This document shows, piece by piece, positions 1-6,563 of a stretch of DNA of 8,544 bases. The stretch covers positions 1 to 8,544 of the forward strand of contig DASWOP010000129.1 in assembly GCA_036404255.1 (NCBI GenBank), given 5' to 3'. Below the pieces are notes generated by a model that saw only the letters and a list, made by a program, of their open reading frames with translations, was not told where the DNA came from and did not search any database. A program made the translations under genes and the position numbers. The stretch comes from JARLFX01 sp036404255 (GTDB lineage: Bacteria > Acidobacteriota > Terriglobia > Terriglobales > Acidobacteriaceae). How positions within the stretch are numbered: position 1 is the first letter of the stretch; each line of letters starts with the position of its first letter.

Positions 1-2016
1 CAGAGAAGGAGCCCCCCCAGTGTTTGGATTAGCTACGATGCCTTCAAAAACGGGGGTATCATTTGCCAGATTCCATAGCCCGCGAAGCGAGTATACGGGC
101 CGCGCATGCGAGCTAACTGTATCGTCATTGTCCTGTTCGAATCGAAATTCCACGCCGGCTTTTAATATGTGCGAACCGAAGGTGTGGGTGACCGTATCGC
201 GAAACTCGATCGTGTTCTGGGCAAAACTTCCGCCGCTGCCCTGCGGCACGCCGAACTGAATCTGCGGTGCACTGGCGTTAGCGGAAGTATACGGAAGACC
301 TTCGAGGTGAATTTCTGGAATTCCATAATTGACCAGCGAGCCGCTGTCAGCCAACTGGTCGTCTTTGAAGCGGGTACCGTTGGCGCGGAACTCATTGATC
401 CACGCGGAAGAAAAAGTGTGAATCCAGAGAATCGTCGCTGCAGAATTTAGCGGCTTGAAGGGAATGTCTCCCTGTGGCCGCGAATCATTGTTCGGTGCCG
501 TCAGGTTGTCCAGTTTTGTGAAATAGACACTTCCTGCCAGAAGATCAGAGGAAGTGATCTGCCAGTCGCCGCGGGCGTTCCACTGGTTGCCACGGCTATG
601 CCCCGGCTTGAAGAACTGCACGTACTGTAGATCTGCCACATTATCTAACCCGCCACCCACTTCTTCTTGACTTGGGAGATTTGGGTTTGTAGCCTGAAGC
701 GGATCTAGCGGATCGAACCGCCTGTAGGTGGGATATTGACCGATCTGCGTAGCACCACCAGCAGTAGGAGAGCCGACATCGATTCCATTGCCGACGGCAC
801 GGCACCAAAGGCCGTTTGTATCGGTCTGTCCGGGATACATAGACTGGTTGGCCGAGTAGTCTGCGCAACCGCGGTTCAAAACTTTCACATAGCGGGGATC
901 AAGACCGGCTGTAGAGAAGAGTGCGCTGCCTACACTGCCGGGACGGGTGGCTTGGATGAGAGAACGGAATGCACTTGTTTCCACCCAGCCTTGTGATGCA
1001 TAAGAGTTTGAAACCTGCGTATAACCCTGCCACGAGAAGAAGTAGAAGAGCTTGTCTTTCGCGATCGGTCCGCCCAGCGAAGCGATCCAGTTTCTTTGCT
1101 TGTTTTCAGCTCGTGTACGCAACGATCCTGGGGTAGGTCCGCCCCATTTGTTGTACGCATTCAGACCGGGCTCGTCATACAGGAAGAAAAGCGAGCCATG
1201 CATGTCGTTTGTGCCGTTCTTTGTAATGGATTTAATCTGGGCGCCCGTGTTCCGGCCATCCGCCGCGTCATACGAAGTGGAGAGAACCGTCATCTGCCCA
1301 ATTGCTTCCTGATTTGGTGTAACCACGGCCGCACCGCCGTGGCTGAGCGAATTTACGCTGACGCCATCCAGGGTGTAGTTATTGTCGGCGGCACGTTGGC
1401 CGTTCGCGGAGATCTGGGTCTGGTTTTCTGTCTGGAAAACGCCGCTGTTCGATCCATTTGGGCCTGATGCGTTGGGCAGAAAGATTGCCTGACCCGCGCC
1501 GGAACGCGCAGAATCACCAGCAATGCCGGGAATGGTGCGTAATAGTTCATAAGGATTCGCGCCGAAAACGGGCAGGCGATGTATTTGTTCACTGTCAATC
1601 GTCGAACCGATGCTTGCATCTGCTGTCTGGAGTACAGGGGTCTGATCCGCGGTCACATTCACCGTGTCCGTCGCTTCTCCGGGAGCAAGGTTTACATTGA
1701 CGCTACGCGCTGTTTCAGCCGCTATATTTACGTCGGCGATGGTATAGCCCTTGAATCCGGCTGCGGTGGCGGTGAGCTTATAGTGTCCTGGAGGAAGTTG
1801 ACCGAACCGGTAGAAACCGGTGTTCGGTGTGACGGTTGTCTGAGTCTGGTTTGTTCCAAGGTTGACCAGCGTAACGGTGGCATTGGCGACCACTGCTCCA
1901 GTCGAGTCCTGCACGGTGCCGGAAAGGCTGGCGTTAAACTGCGCCAGAGCTGTGCTGCACAGGCAAAGCGCGCACACTGCGACTGCCAGGAAATTCAATA
2001 ACAATCTCTTGCTCAT
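1..2016 (-). CDS. TonB-dependent receptor, acidobacterial carboxypeptidase-regulatory-like type (3' end missing)
   Basis: Outer-membrane receptor that would import a large substrate using TonB energy. The frame is open from ATG at 2016 to the left edge (672 codons, no stop), so the C-terminal part of the barrel is outside the window; such proteins are usually 1000-1200 residues. A Sec signal peptide covers residues 1-25 (MSKRLLLNFLAVAVCALCLC, cleavage after ALA before QF). Residues 28-112 form a carboxypeptidase-regulatory-like beta-sandwich (LSGTVQDSTGAVVANATVTL, then GFYRFGQLPPGHYKLTA). Residues about 130-265 are a plug domain (LPVFGANPYELLRTIPGI, NNYTLDGVSVN), followed by barrel strands. 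GGAGG lies 4 nt before the ATG, which supports the start. It diverges from a pectinesterase, so the substrate may be pectin-derived, but that is inference from neighbourhood only. The family call is firm; the ligand is unknown. Confidence 0.93.
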   Translation of the reverse strand, partial: MSKRLLLNFLAVAVCALCLCSTALAQFNASLSGTVQDSTGAVVANATVTLVNLGTNQTQTTVTPNTGFYRFGQLPPGHYKLTATAAGFKGYTIADVNIAAETARSVNVNLAPGEATDTVNVTADQTPVLQTADASIGSTIDSEQIHRLPVFGANPYELLRTIPGIAGDSARSGAGQAIFLPNASGPNGSNSGVFQTENQTQISANGQRAADNNYTLDGVSVNSLSHGGAAVVTPNQEAIGQMTVLSTSYDAADGRNTGAQIKSITKNGTNDMHGSLFFLYDEPGLNAYNKWGGPTPGSLRTRAENKQRNWIASLGGPIAKDKLFYFFSWQGYTQVSNSYASQGWVETSAFRSLIQATRPGSVGSALFSTAGLDPRYVKVLNRGCADYSANQSMYPGQTDTNGLWCRAVGNGIDVGSPTAGGATQIGQYPTYRRFDPLDPLQATNPNLPSQEEVGGGLDNVADLQYVQFFKPGHSRGNQWNARGDWQITSSDLLAGSVYFTKLDNLTAPNNDSRPQGDIPFKPLNSAATILWIHTFSSAWINEFRANGTRFKDDQLADSGSLVNYGIPEIHLEGLPYTSANASAPQIQFGVPQGSGGSFAQNTIEFRDTVTHTFGSHILKAGVEFRFEQDNDDTVSSHARPVYSLRGLWNLANDTPVFEGIVANPNTGGAPSL

Positions 2017-2032
2017 ACTGCCTCCAGAGAAA

Positions 2033-2044
2033 GGGCATATGCCC
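2033..2044. promoter_or_regulatory. 12-bp perfect palindrome upstream of the receptor gene
   Basis: GGGCATATGCCC is a perfect palindrome ending 8 nt before the receptor's GGAGG ribosome site. The symmetry and position suit a dimeric regulator binding site, but no loop is possible, so an RNA hairpin is unlikely. A 12-bp palindrome can also occur by chance in a window of this size. Confidence 0.3.
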
Positions 2045-2067
2045 ATAGTTCTTATGCATCCACGCAC

Positions 2068-2091
2068 CGTGTTGCCGGTGTCGCGGTGTCA
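2068..2091 (+). repeat. Three imperfect 8-bp tandem units (CGGTGTCR-like)
   Basis: The units are CGTGTTGC, CGGTGTCG and CGGTGTCA in direct succession. The last two share seven bases; the first is more diverged. They lie about 50 bases upstream of the receptor start. They could be a regulator binding cluster or chance; nothing else in the sequence decides this. Confidence 0.35.
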
Positions 2092-2376
2092 GGATATTCC
2101 ATTGCAAAGCCCTACCAGATTCGTCCCGGCAAGACCCAATAAATAGCGCGCAGAACATAGTCGCCAATCCATACATGAGCATTTCTGCACACATAGGACG
2201 GGCGACTGATGAAGATCCAAACCTACTGCTGGGTTGGTGGGATGCGGGGCCCTTGCGGGAAGATGTCCAAGTTGAAACAAAAAGGTGCCTCCGCAGTCTT
2301 TCGCGTCACGGCATGGGGGTGGCCCTCGGCTGATGCGAGTTGCTGATAAAGTGGACGGCGCGGGTATGGAGGCAGG

Positions 2377-3474
2377 ATGCGCAGCTATGGATTGGCGTTA
2401 AGTGTGGTTTTCGGAATGCTGGCGAGTGGCCTTGCTTACGCTGCAAGCCACACGGCACAGGCTACGGTAGCGGCGGATGGCTCTGGAAAATTCACCACGG
2501 TTCAGGCTGCGGTGGATGCCCTGCCGGAGACTGGCGGCCTGATTACGATCATGCCCGGAACCTATCGCGAAAAGGTAACGGTCCTGAAGAAGAACGTGCA
2601 TCTGGCTGGTCTGGGCAAGCGTCCGCAGGATGTGTTGCTGGTCTTCGATGCGAATGCAGGTTCATGGGGCGGCACTGGCAAAACAGCCACGCTCACCGCT
2701 GCTGGCGATGGCTTTGAGATGCGCAATATGACGGTGCAGAACGACTGGAGCATCCGCAACCCGAAGTTTGATCCGAACCATAACGAAGGCGCGCAGGCAG
2801 TGGCTCTGATGCTGCGCGGTGATAAGGATGTGGTGGAGCATGTGCGCCTGCTGGGTGCGCAGGACACGCTGTATGCAGGTGGCGGTGGTCATTGCGTGGC
2901 TCAGACACCATCGTGGAATGCGAACACCACTGCGAAGCAGGCGGCAGGCGACAAGACTCCACCGCTGCAATCCAGCGGAGCATGCCGTGCGGTGAGGCAG
3001 CTCTTCCGCGACTGCTACATTGAGGGCCACATTGACTTCATCTTCGGTGATGCCAGCGCAGTGTTCGAGAACTGCGAGATTCATGGCATTGCAAATGAAA
3101 AAGTATGGCTGACAGCGCAGAGCAAAGACACTCCAGACCGGCAGAGCGTGTATATCTTCGACCACTGCAAGGTCACGGCAGATGCAGGCGTTGGCGCACT
3201 GTACCTGGGGCGCCCGTGGCGGCGCTACGGTACCGTGGTATTCCTGAATACCGAACTCAATGCAAAGGTCGAGCCCGCAGGTTGGGACGACTGGGTGCAT
3301 ACGCCCGGCTCCATCACCACGGCCTACTTTGCGGAGTACAACTCTACCGGCATCGGCGCGAACGCCGCTGCGCGCGAGAAGTATTCGCACCAGCTTACGG
3401 ATGCTGAGGCAAAGCAGTTTGCGCCGGAGAAGATTCTGGCTGGGCAGGATGGTTGGAAGCCACTCAGTCGCTAG
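2377..3474 (+). CDS. Secreted pectinesterase (pectin methylesterase, CE8-like)
   Basis: Predicted to hydrolyse methyl esters of pectin homogalacturonan, releasing methanol and leaving pectate for lyases or hydrolases. The protein is 365 residues. A Sec signal peptide covers residues 1-22 (cleavage near AYA/AS), so it acts in the periplasm or outside. Right-handed beta-helix motifs are in family order: GTYREKV (61-67), the oxyanion Gln at Q140 (GAQAVAL), the acid/base Asp D163 (LLGAQDTLY), the nucleophile Asp D220 (HIDFIFG) and the substrate-binding Arg R279 (LYLGRPW). All four key residues are present, so it should be active. D163 and D220 are 57 residues apart, against 21 in carrot and Dickeya enzymes, so a loop of about 36 residues containing C172 and C202 is inserted. 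GGAGG lies 4 nt before ATG. The divergent TonB receptor suggests joint use in pectin utilisation (inference). Confidence 0.93.
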   Translation: MRSYGLALSVVFGMLASGLAYAASHTAQATVAADGSGKFTTVQAAVDALPETGGLITIMPGTYREKVTVLKKNVHLAGLGKRPQDVLLVFDANAGSWGGTGKTATLTAAGDGFEMRNMTVQNDWSIRNPKFDPNHNEGAQAVALMLRGDKDVVEHVRLLGAQDTLYAGGGGHCVAQTPSWNANTTAKQAAGDKTPPLQSSGACRAVRQLFRDCYIEGHIDFIFGDASAVFENCEIHGIANEKVWLTAQSKDTPDRQSVYIFDHCKVTADAGVGALYLGRPWRRYGTVVFLNTELNAKVEPAGWDDWVHTPGSITTAYFAEYNSTGIGANAAAREKYSHQLTDAEAKQFAPEKILAGQDGWKPLSR

Positions 3475-3489
3475 CCTCAATGGCTGAGT
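3462..3489. terminator. Weak inverted repeat between convergent genes, possible terminator
   Basis: ACTCAG (3462-3467) pairs with CTGAGT (3484-3489) across the pectinesterase stop codon. An alternative smaller stem AGCC/GGCT (3473-3476 with 3482-3485) lies inside. It sits in the 48-base gap between two convergent genes, where a two-way terminator would be expected. There is no T-run on either side, so intrinsic termination is doubtful. Confidence 0.25.
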
Positions 3490-3522
3490 ATGGGCGGCGA
3501 TCTTGACGGCAGGTTATGGCGT

Positions 3523-4149
3523 TTAGCTGGGACGAGATTGTGCGAGTTGCTTGCGCAACTTTTCATTCTCCTGTTTCAGGCTGCGCACCTCTTCTTCAGC
3601 CGTATGCAGCACATCGCGTACCTCTTCCGCTGTATAGCGTGGCGTGATGTGTTGTGGGCAGTTCCAGTCATACGCTTCGATGTGGATCAGAAAGACCCTC
3701 TCGATCACGGCATCGTACCCCGGCACCCGAACACGTTCCAGCCAGACGTCTGCCTGTTCAGCTTCGAATGTTTCAACGCGTCCAAGTATCTTGAGCCGGG
3801 CCTGGCGCGGATAGTCCACGAAAATCATTGCCACACGATTGTCACTTTGCAGGTTTCCGGTGGTGATGTACTGCTTGTTTCCGCGAAAATCTGCAAACGC
3901 CAGCGTGCGGTCGTCGATCACCTTCAGAAATCCTTTGGGGCCACCGCGATGCTGTACATAGGGCCATCCCGTTACTCCCGTTGTCGCCCAGTAGAAGGAG
4001 TCCCGCTGGCCGAGGAACTCCTCTTCGAATGCGGTGAGGCTGTCCTGCGATGCTCCAGACTGCTCCATGCGCTCATACTGCCGCCGGCTGCCGTAGCGCT
4101 CCTGCAATCTTTTCACGAGGGGTGTAAATGCGAGTGCACCAAAACTAAT
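3523..4149 (-). CDS. PNPOx-like FMN-binding protein, probable AUU start
   Basis: Resembles the predicted flavin-nucleotide-binding proteins related to pyridoxamine 5'-phosphate oxidase; these bind FMN, or sometimes F420 or haem, and the exact reaction cannot be told. Numbering from the proposed start gives 208 residues. Typical segments are WPYVQHRGGPKGF (62-74), LAFADFRGNKQYITTGNL (83-100), VDYPRQARLKILGRV (111-125) and the CPQHI motif (164-168). The tail (about 173-203) is rich in Glu and Lys with heptad-like spacing and may form a coiled coil. The first usual start codon is GTG at 4116, with no ribosome site. Upstream in the same frame lie residues SFGALAFTPLV, the kind of N-terminus I expect here, and no ATG, GTG, TTG or CTG occurs before the frame's stop at 4183-4185. 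ATT at 4147-4149 has AGGAGG 5 nt upstream, so I set the start there. The membrane-protein gene ends about 60 bases upstream on the same strand. Confidence 0.82.
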   Translation of the reverse strand: MSFGALAFTPLVKRLQERYGSRRQYERMEQSGASQDSLTAFEEEFLGQRDSFYWATTGVTGWPYVQHRGGPKGFLKVIDDRTLAFADFRGNKQYITTGNLQSDNRVAMIFVDYPRQARLKILGRVETFEAEQADVWLERVRVPGYDAVIERVFLIHIEAYDWNCPQHITPRYTAEEVRDVLHTAEEEVRSLKQENEKLRKQLAQSRPS

Positions 4150-4160
4150 GGAGGCCTCCT
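4150..4160 (-). promoter_or_regulatory. Strong ribosome binding site before the AUU start
   Basis: On the minus strand AGGAGG (4155-4160) is followed by CCTCC and then ATT. The site is the strongest Shine-Dalgarno match I see in the window and decides the start of the PNPOx-like gene. It is embedded in the 10-bp perfect palindrome GGAGGCCTCC (4150-4159). Confidence 0.7.
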
Positions 4161-4212
4161 GAGAGAGAGCCTTGGCTGGCGCTCACGTCTCAAAATATCA
4201 CTCCAGAAGCAG

Positions 4213-5424
4213 CTAGGAAATGATGGTCGTGAGCGTGGGCAGCGAGATCAGGCAAAAGAGCGCCTGGGTGGCGACGATGGCGATCGTCAGCGCGAGGAAG
4301 AGCTTGCGGTAGCGAGTCTCCAGAGCATCGGCAAAGATACCCGCGATGAATGTAAAGAGAAACGGCAGCGCCCAGAACCACGGCTGGCTGACAACCTGGG
4401 TGGTAATCAGCGGGAAGAGCGTAAGCGCGACGGCGAGCGGCGCTGCATTGCCGAAGTAGCGCGAACGTTTCACGCCGCAGAAGAGCACCAGCGCGATGAT
4501 CGCGGCTATGGTGATTGGCGCGGTCGCCGGATTGCTGAAGAAGTGGCGCGCGCCATCCAGAGAAAACCACATCAGCGCGGCGCCTCCGGTAAAGATGTAG
4601 CTGAAGGGCTCCGGCCGCAGGCTGTAGCTGATGAAGAGCAGCACCAGCGAGCCCATGGCGGCGAAGATCAGGATGGGAATGGTCTGCGAACGGCGGCGCT
4701 CTGCAAGATAAAGCAGAAAGACCGCAGCCCACGCAATGCCAACGATGGCAGCGGCGAGATGCGCGCACGCGGTAAGCCCGATGGCGACCGAGATCAGTAT
4801 GATGCGTGGCCGCCATTTGCGGCGCGGGCCCTGCAGTGCATGGGCCACGCCGATGGAGGCATAGATAGCGCCGTAGAATCCCCAGATGGTGAGGATCTCG
4901 TTGTTTGGCGTGCAGGCGTAGCGGATAATCGTGGGGCAAAACGTGTAGAGCGCGAGCGCGAAGGCTCCTCCCTCATTGCCGAAGAGACGCCGCGAGACCC
5001 ACCACAGGCCACCCGCGAGCCAGAGCGCGAATCCGATGAAGGGAAGATGAAGCAGATACTTTACCGCGACCAGTTGGTGGCGCGATTCCCAGGTAGAGCC
5101 GGACGCAGCCTGCGCATAGAGCCGGTTCTCCGGCTTGCGAAAGAGATCCGTGGCAGAGAGCGCGAGACGTTCCAACGTGAGCGGCAGCCCGGCAGCGCGG
5201 TAGGCGAAGGTGCCATCCTGCATGTTGCCGCAGGTGGTGAAGTATCCCGTAAGCGGCGATGGGCGCTCCCACATCTCGCGGCCGCAGCGTGCGAAGCGGT
5301 AGTCCGTCTCCGTGAGTTGCTGGCGGTGGACGACCCACAGGCATTGCGCGAGAAAGATGAGGAGAAAGGCAGCGGCAATCCGTTGCGGACGGCCGATGCG
5401 AAAAGTATGTTTGCCGAGTTCCAA
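4213..5424 (-). CDS. Polytopic membrane protein, GT-C glycosyltransferase-like
   Basis: A 403-residue integral membrane protein with about nine or ten hydrophobic segments (for example 16-33, 125-142, 152-168, 207-240, 248-266, 303-316, 327-343, 349-366, 376-396). The layout, a transmembrane helix followed by a loop with acidic residues (LTETDYRF, E39 and D41) and then LFG....AFALALYTFCPTIIRYA with E176 in TPNNEIL, recalls GT39/ArnT-like GT-C enzymes, which move sugars from polyprenyl-phosphate donors outside the membrane. This is fold-level resemblance; no donor or acceptor can be named and it could be an unrelated membrane family. The start is TTG at 5422-5424, supported by AAGGA 6 nt upstream and by the N-terminal helix following shortly after. 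The PNPOx-like gene follows on the same strand, so the two may be cotranscribed. Confidence 0.72.
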   Translation of the reverse strand: MELGKHTFRIGRPQRIAAAFLLIFLAQCLWVVHRQQLTETDYRFARCGREMWERPSPLTGYFTTCGNMQDGTFAYRAAGLPLTLERLALSATDLFRKPENRLYAQAASGSTWESRHQLVAVKYLLHLPFIGFALWLAGGLWWVSRRLFGNEGGAFALALYTFCPTIIRYACTPNNEILTIWGFYGAIYASIGVAHALQGPRRKWRPRIILISVAIGLTACAHLAAAIVGIAWAAVFLLYLAERRRSQTIPILIFAAMGSLVLLFISYSLRPEPFSYIFTGGAALMWFSLDGARHFFSNPATAPITIAAIIALVLFCGVKRSRYFGNAAPLAVALTLFPLITTQVVSQPWFWALPFLFTFIAGIFADALETRYRKLFLALTIAIVATQALFCLISLPTLTTIIS

Positions 5425-5468
5425 CGTGCGTCCTTTTGCGAGTTAACACCAGTGTATCGTGTGAATAT
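5425..5468. promoter_or_regulatory. Short divergent control region with overlapping -10-like boxes
   Basis: Only 44 bases separate the two divergent start codons. On the plus strand TATCGT (5455-5460) lies 8 nt before the ATG at 5469. On the minus strand TACACT (5451-5456) overlaps it and points toward the membrane-protein gene, whose AAGGA ribosome site is at 5431-5435. Neither has a good -35 hexamer, so this remains a weak prediction of a two-way promoter. Confidence 0.3.
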
Positions 5469-5897
5469 ATGGATTCGTTGACATTCAAGCCCGGTCGCGC
5501 ATTTCTCGCGTCAGACTCTACCTCCGTGCCGTGGACCGTGGTGTTTGAGGATGAGGGCGTGGCGGGCTACTTTTATGCCTGCGACCGTTCTCGCGAGACG
5601 CACGAGCAGTCGATCCTGGACGCCATGCTCATCTACAACGTGAACGCAGCACGTCAGGCCGCGGGCGGAGTCGACATAGAACGGCTGGCCAGCGTGCAGT
5701 GGTCAAAGGACGGGCTTCGGGCGGCTTTGTATATCGACGGCAGCGCGCAGGCTATCTTCGACTTTGGTATGCGCTGCGGCTACTGCAAAATGAACTTCCC
5801 AAACTTTCTGGATGAGCAGAGCAGCGGCTGGCGGAAATCAAACCACGCGTGGGATGATGCGGTGCTGCTGAAGTTCGAGGCAGAGATCTACGCGTAG
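5469..5897 (+). CDS. Small conserved protein resembling DUF2251
   Basis: A 142-residue soluble protein with no signal peptide or membrane segment. PWTVVFEDEGVAGYFYACD (21-39) and SILDAMLIYNV (48-58) match my memory of the DUF2251 family, whose function is unknown; I cannot run a profile search. It ends with a CxxC pair (C103, C106 in RCGYCKMNF) that might bind metal. A TTG at 5436 would give 11 extra residues, but ATG at 5469 fits the beginning of the conserved part. There is no Shine-Dalgarno sequence before ATG, while a TANNNT box ends 8 nt upstream, which hints at a leaderless mRNA. It is convergent with higA. Confidence 0.75.
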   Translation: MDSLTFKPGRAFLASDSTSVPWTVVFEDEGVAGYFYACDRSRETHEQSILDAMLIYNVNAARQAAGGVDIERLASVQWSKDGLRAALYIDGSAQAIFDFGMRCGYCKMNFPNFLDEQSSGWRKSNHAWDDAVLLKFEAEIYA

Positions 5898-5902
5898 GGC
5901 TT

Positions 5903-5947
5903 TGCGATGGAGCACTTCACCACCCATTGCGACGCTCTTCCATCGCA
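5903..5947. terminator. Stem-loop between convergent DUF2251-like gene and higA
   Basis: TGCGATGGA (5903-5911) and TCCATCGCA (5939-5947) form a perfect 9-bp inverted repeat with a 27-base loop, filling the 53-base gap between the two convergent stop codons. A competing stem uses CCATTGC (5924-5930) against GCGATGG. There is no T-run, so it may be a weak or factor-dependent terminator rather than a classical intrinsic one. Confidence 0.4.
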
Positions 5948-5950
5948 GGC

Positions 5951-6247
5951 CTAAGCCGTAGCCCGCAATGAAATTCGCCGCACGCTAATCTCACCTTCGC
6001 GTTTGCGCGTCTGGGCAATGTCATACGAAGACTGCATCCGCATGAGCGTGTCCATCTTCACGCCAAACGCCTTTTCGATCCGGAGAGCCATTGACCCTGA
6101 GAGGTCAGCCTTGCCGTTGAGCAGGCTTGACAGAGTGGGCCGCGACACGCCCAGCGCCCTGGCGGCTGCGGTCACGGTTAGCCCAGAAGCTTCAACGATC
6201 TCTGTCCGAATAAAATCGCCGGGATGCGGCGGGTTCTTCATGGCCAT
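5951..6247 (-). CDS. higA: HigA-family antitoxin, XRE-type helix-turn-helix
   Basis: Antitoxin of a type II toxin-antitoxin pair: it binds and neutralises HigB and, alone or as the complex, represses its own promoter. The 98-residue protein begins with the family hallmark HPGDFIRTEIVEASGL (8-23), followed by the helix-turn-helix LTVTAAARALGVSRPTLSSL (23-42), NGKADLSGSMALRIEKAFG (44-62) and the C-terminal WL-type helix region (YDIAQTRKR, 75-83). A GTG at 6265 would add six residues, but ATG at 6247 has GGGGAG 7 nt upstream; a second ATG two codons later (6241) is also possible. It starts 18 bases after the higB stop, in the usual toxin-first order of higBA. Confidence 0.92.
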   Translation of the reverse strand: MAMKNPPHPGDFIRTEIVEASGLTVTAAARALGVSRPTLSSLLNGKADLSGSMALRIEKAFGVKMDTLMRMQSSYDIAQTRKREGEISVRRISLRATA

Positions 6248-6265
6248 GATGTATCTCCCCTGCAC

Positions 6266-6556
6266 CTAGTGGTAGTCCTCTAAATTTACGTCGCAGATTT
6301 CGCGTTCTGCGAAATCAATGCGAAAAGTCAATCGTCGATTCGCCGTCACACTCAGACCCCATGTCCCCTTGCGATCACCGGTCAACGTATGAGCCTTCCA
6401 CGAAGGAAGCATGCGCAATTCTTCTGGGTCGTTCATATCATCAAGAAGGGCGAACATTTTGCGGAGCTTATCGACTGTCTCGGGTGGGACGCCCTTTGCG
6501 ATGTCTTCCGCGTAGAGCCTCTTCAGGCCTTTATGCGTGAAGTTTCTTACCTTCAT
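6266..6556 (-). CDS. higB: HigB-family toxin (RelE-like mRNA interferase)
   Basis: Predicted ribosome-dependent mRNA endonuclease of the RelE/HigB superfamily, held in check by HigA. The 96-residue protein has the family order FTHKGLKRLY (5-14), PPETVDKLRKMFALLDD (24-40), the substrate-binding core HTLTGDRKGTWGLSV (56-70), ANRRLTFRI (72-80) and the closing VNLEDYH (90-96), at the normal length. The core basic residues R62, K63, R74, R75 and R79 and the end His H96 are intact, so it is probably active. A GTG at 6586 would add ten residues, but that codon lies between the predicted -35 and -10 boxes and cannot be in the mRNA, so ATG at 6556 is chosen. There is no Shine-Dalgarno sequence and the predicted transcript starts at or within about 2 bases of the ATG. 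Confidence 0.93.
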   Translation of the reverse strand: MKVRNFTHKGLKRLYAEDIAKGVPPETVDKLRKMFALLDDMNDPEELRMLPSWKAHTLTGDRKGTWGLSVTANRRLTFRIDFAEREICDVNLEDYH

Positions 6557-6563
6557 GGAAGAA

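Larger units (their letters stand above)
2017..2376. other. Divergent intergenic region between receptor and pectinesterase
   Basis: This 360-base stretch holds no convincing gene; short open frames in it lack ribosome sites and family resemblance. It must carry the control regions of both flanking genes. Visible structures are a 12-bp perfect palindrome (2033-2044), three imperfect 8-bp tandem units (2068-2091) and a 7-bp inverted repeat AGTCGCC/GGCGACT (2159-2165 and 2201-2207, 35 bases apart). Both genes share the leader TGGAGGCAG directly before their start codons. I could not pick a convincing -35/-10 pair for either direction. Confidence 0.7.

Noticed and set aside
1..2016. Several short plus-strand open frames opposite the receptor (for example 1096-1467 and 1579-2001).
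   Set aside because: The minus-strand frame is continuously open for 672 codons and reads as a coherent receptor, so these are shadows.
2159..2207. Inverted repeat AGTCGCC/GGCGACT as a transposon end or attachment site.
   Set aside because: Only 7 bp long, 35 bases apart, with no transposase or target duplication nearby.
2662..3480. A 272-codon minus-strand frame opposite the pectinesterase.
   Set aside because: The plus-strand pectinesterase has every catalytic motif, while the antisense product shows no recognisable family or start signal.
3490..5481. A 663-codon open frame on the plus strand opposite the PNPOx-like and membrane-protein genes.
   Set aside because: Its product is dominated by Arg, Glu, Gly and Gln without domains, it has no ribosome site, and it runs antisense through two recognisable genes and their gap. 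Long antisense frames are common in GC-rich coding DNA.
4973..5488. A 171-codon minus-strand frame overlapping the membrane-protein start.
   Set aside because: It is a shifted frame over the hydrophobic protein's N-terminus and gives an Arg-, Pro- and Ser-rich product without resemblance; no evidence of a frameshift joining the two was found.
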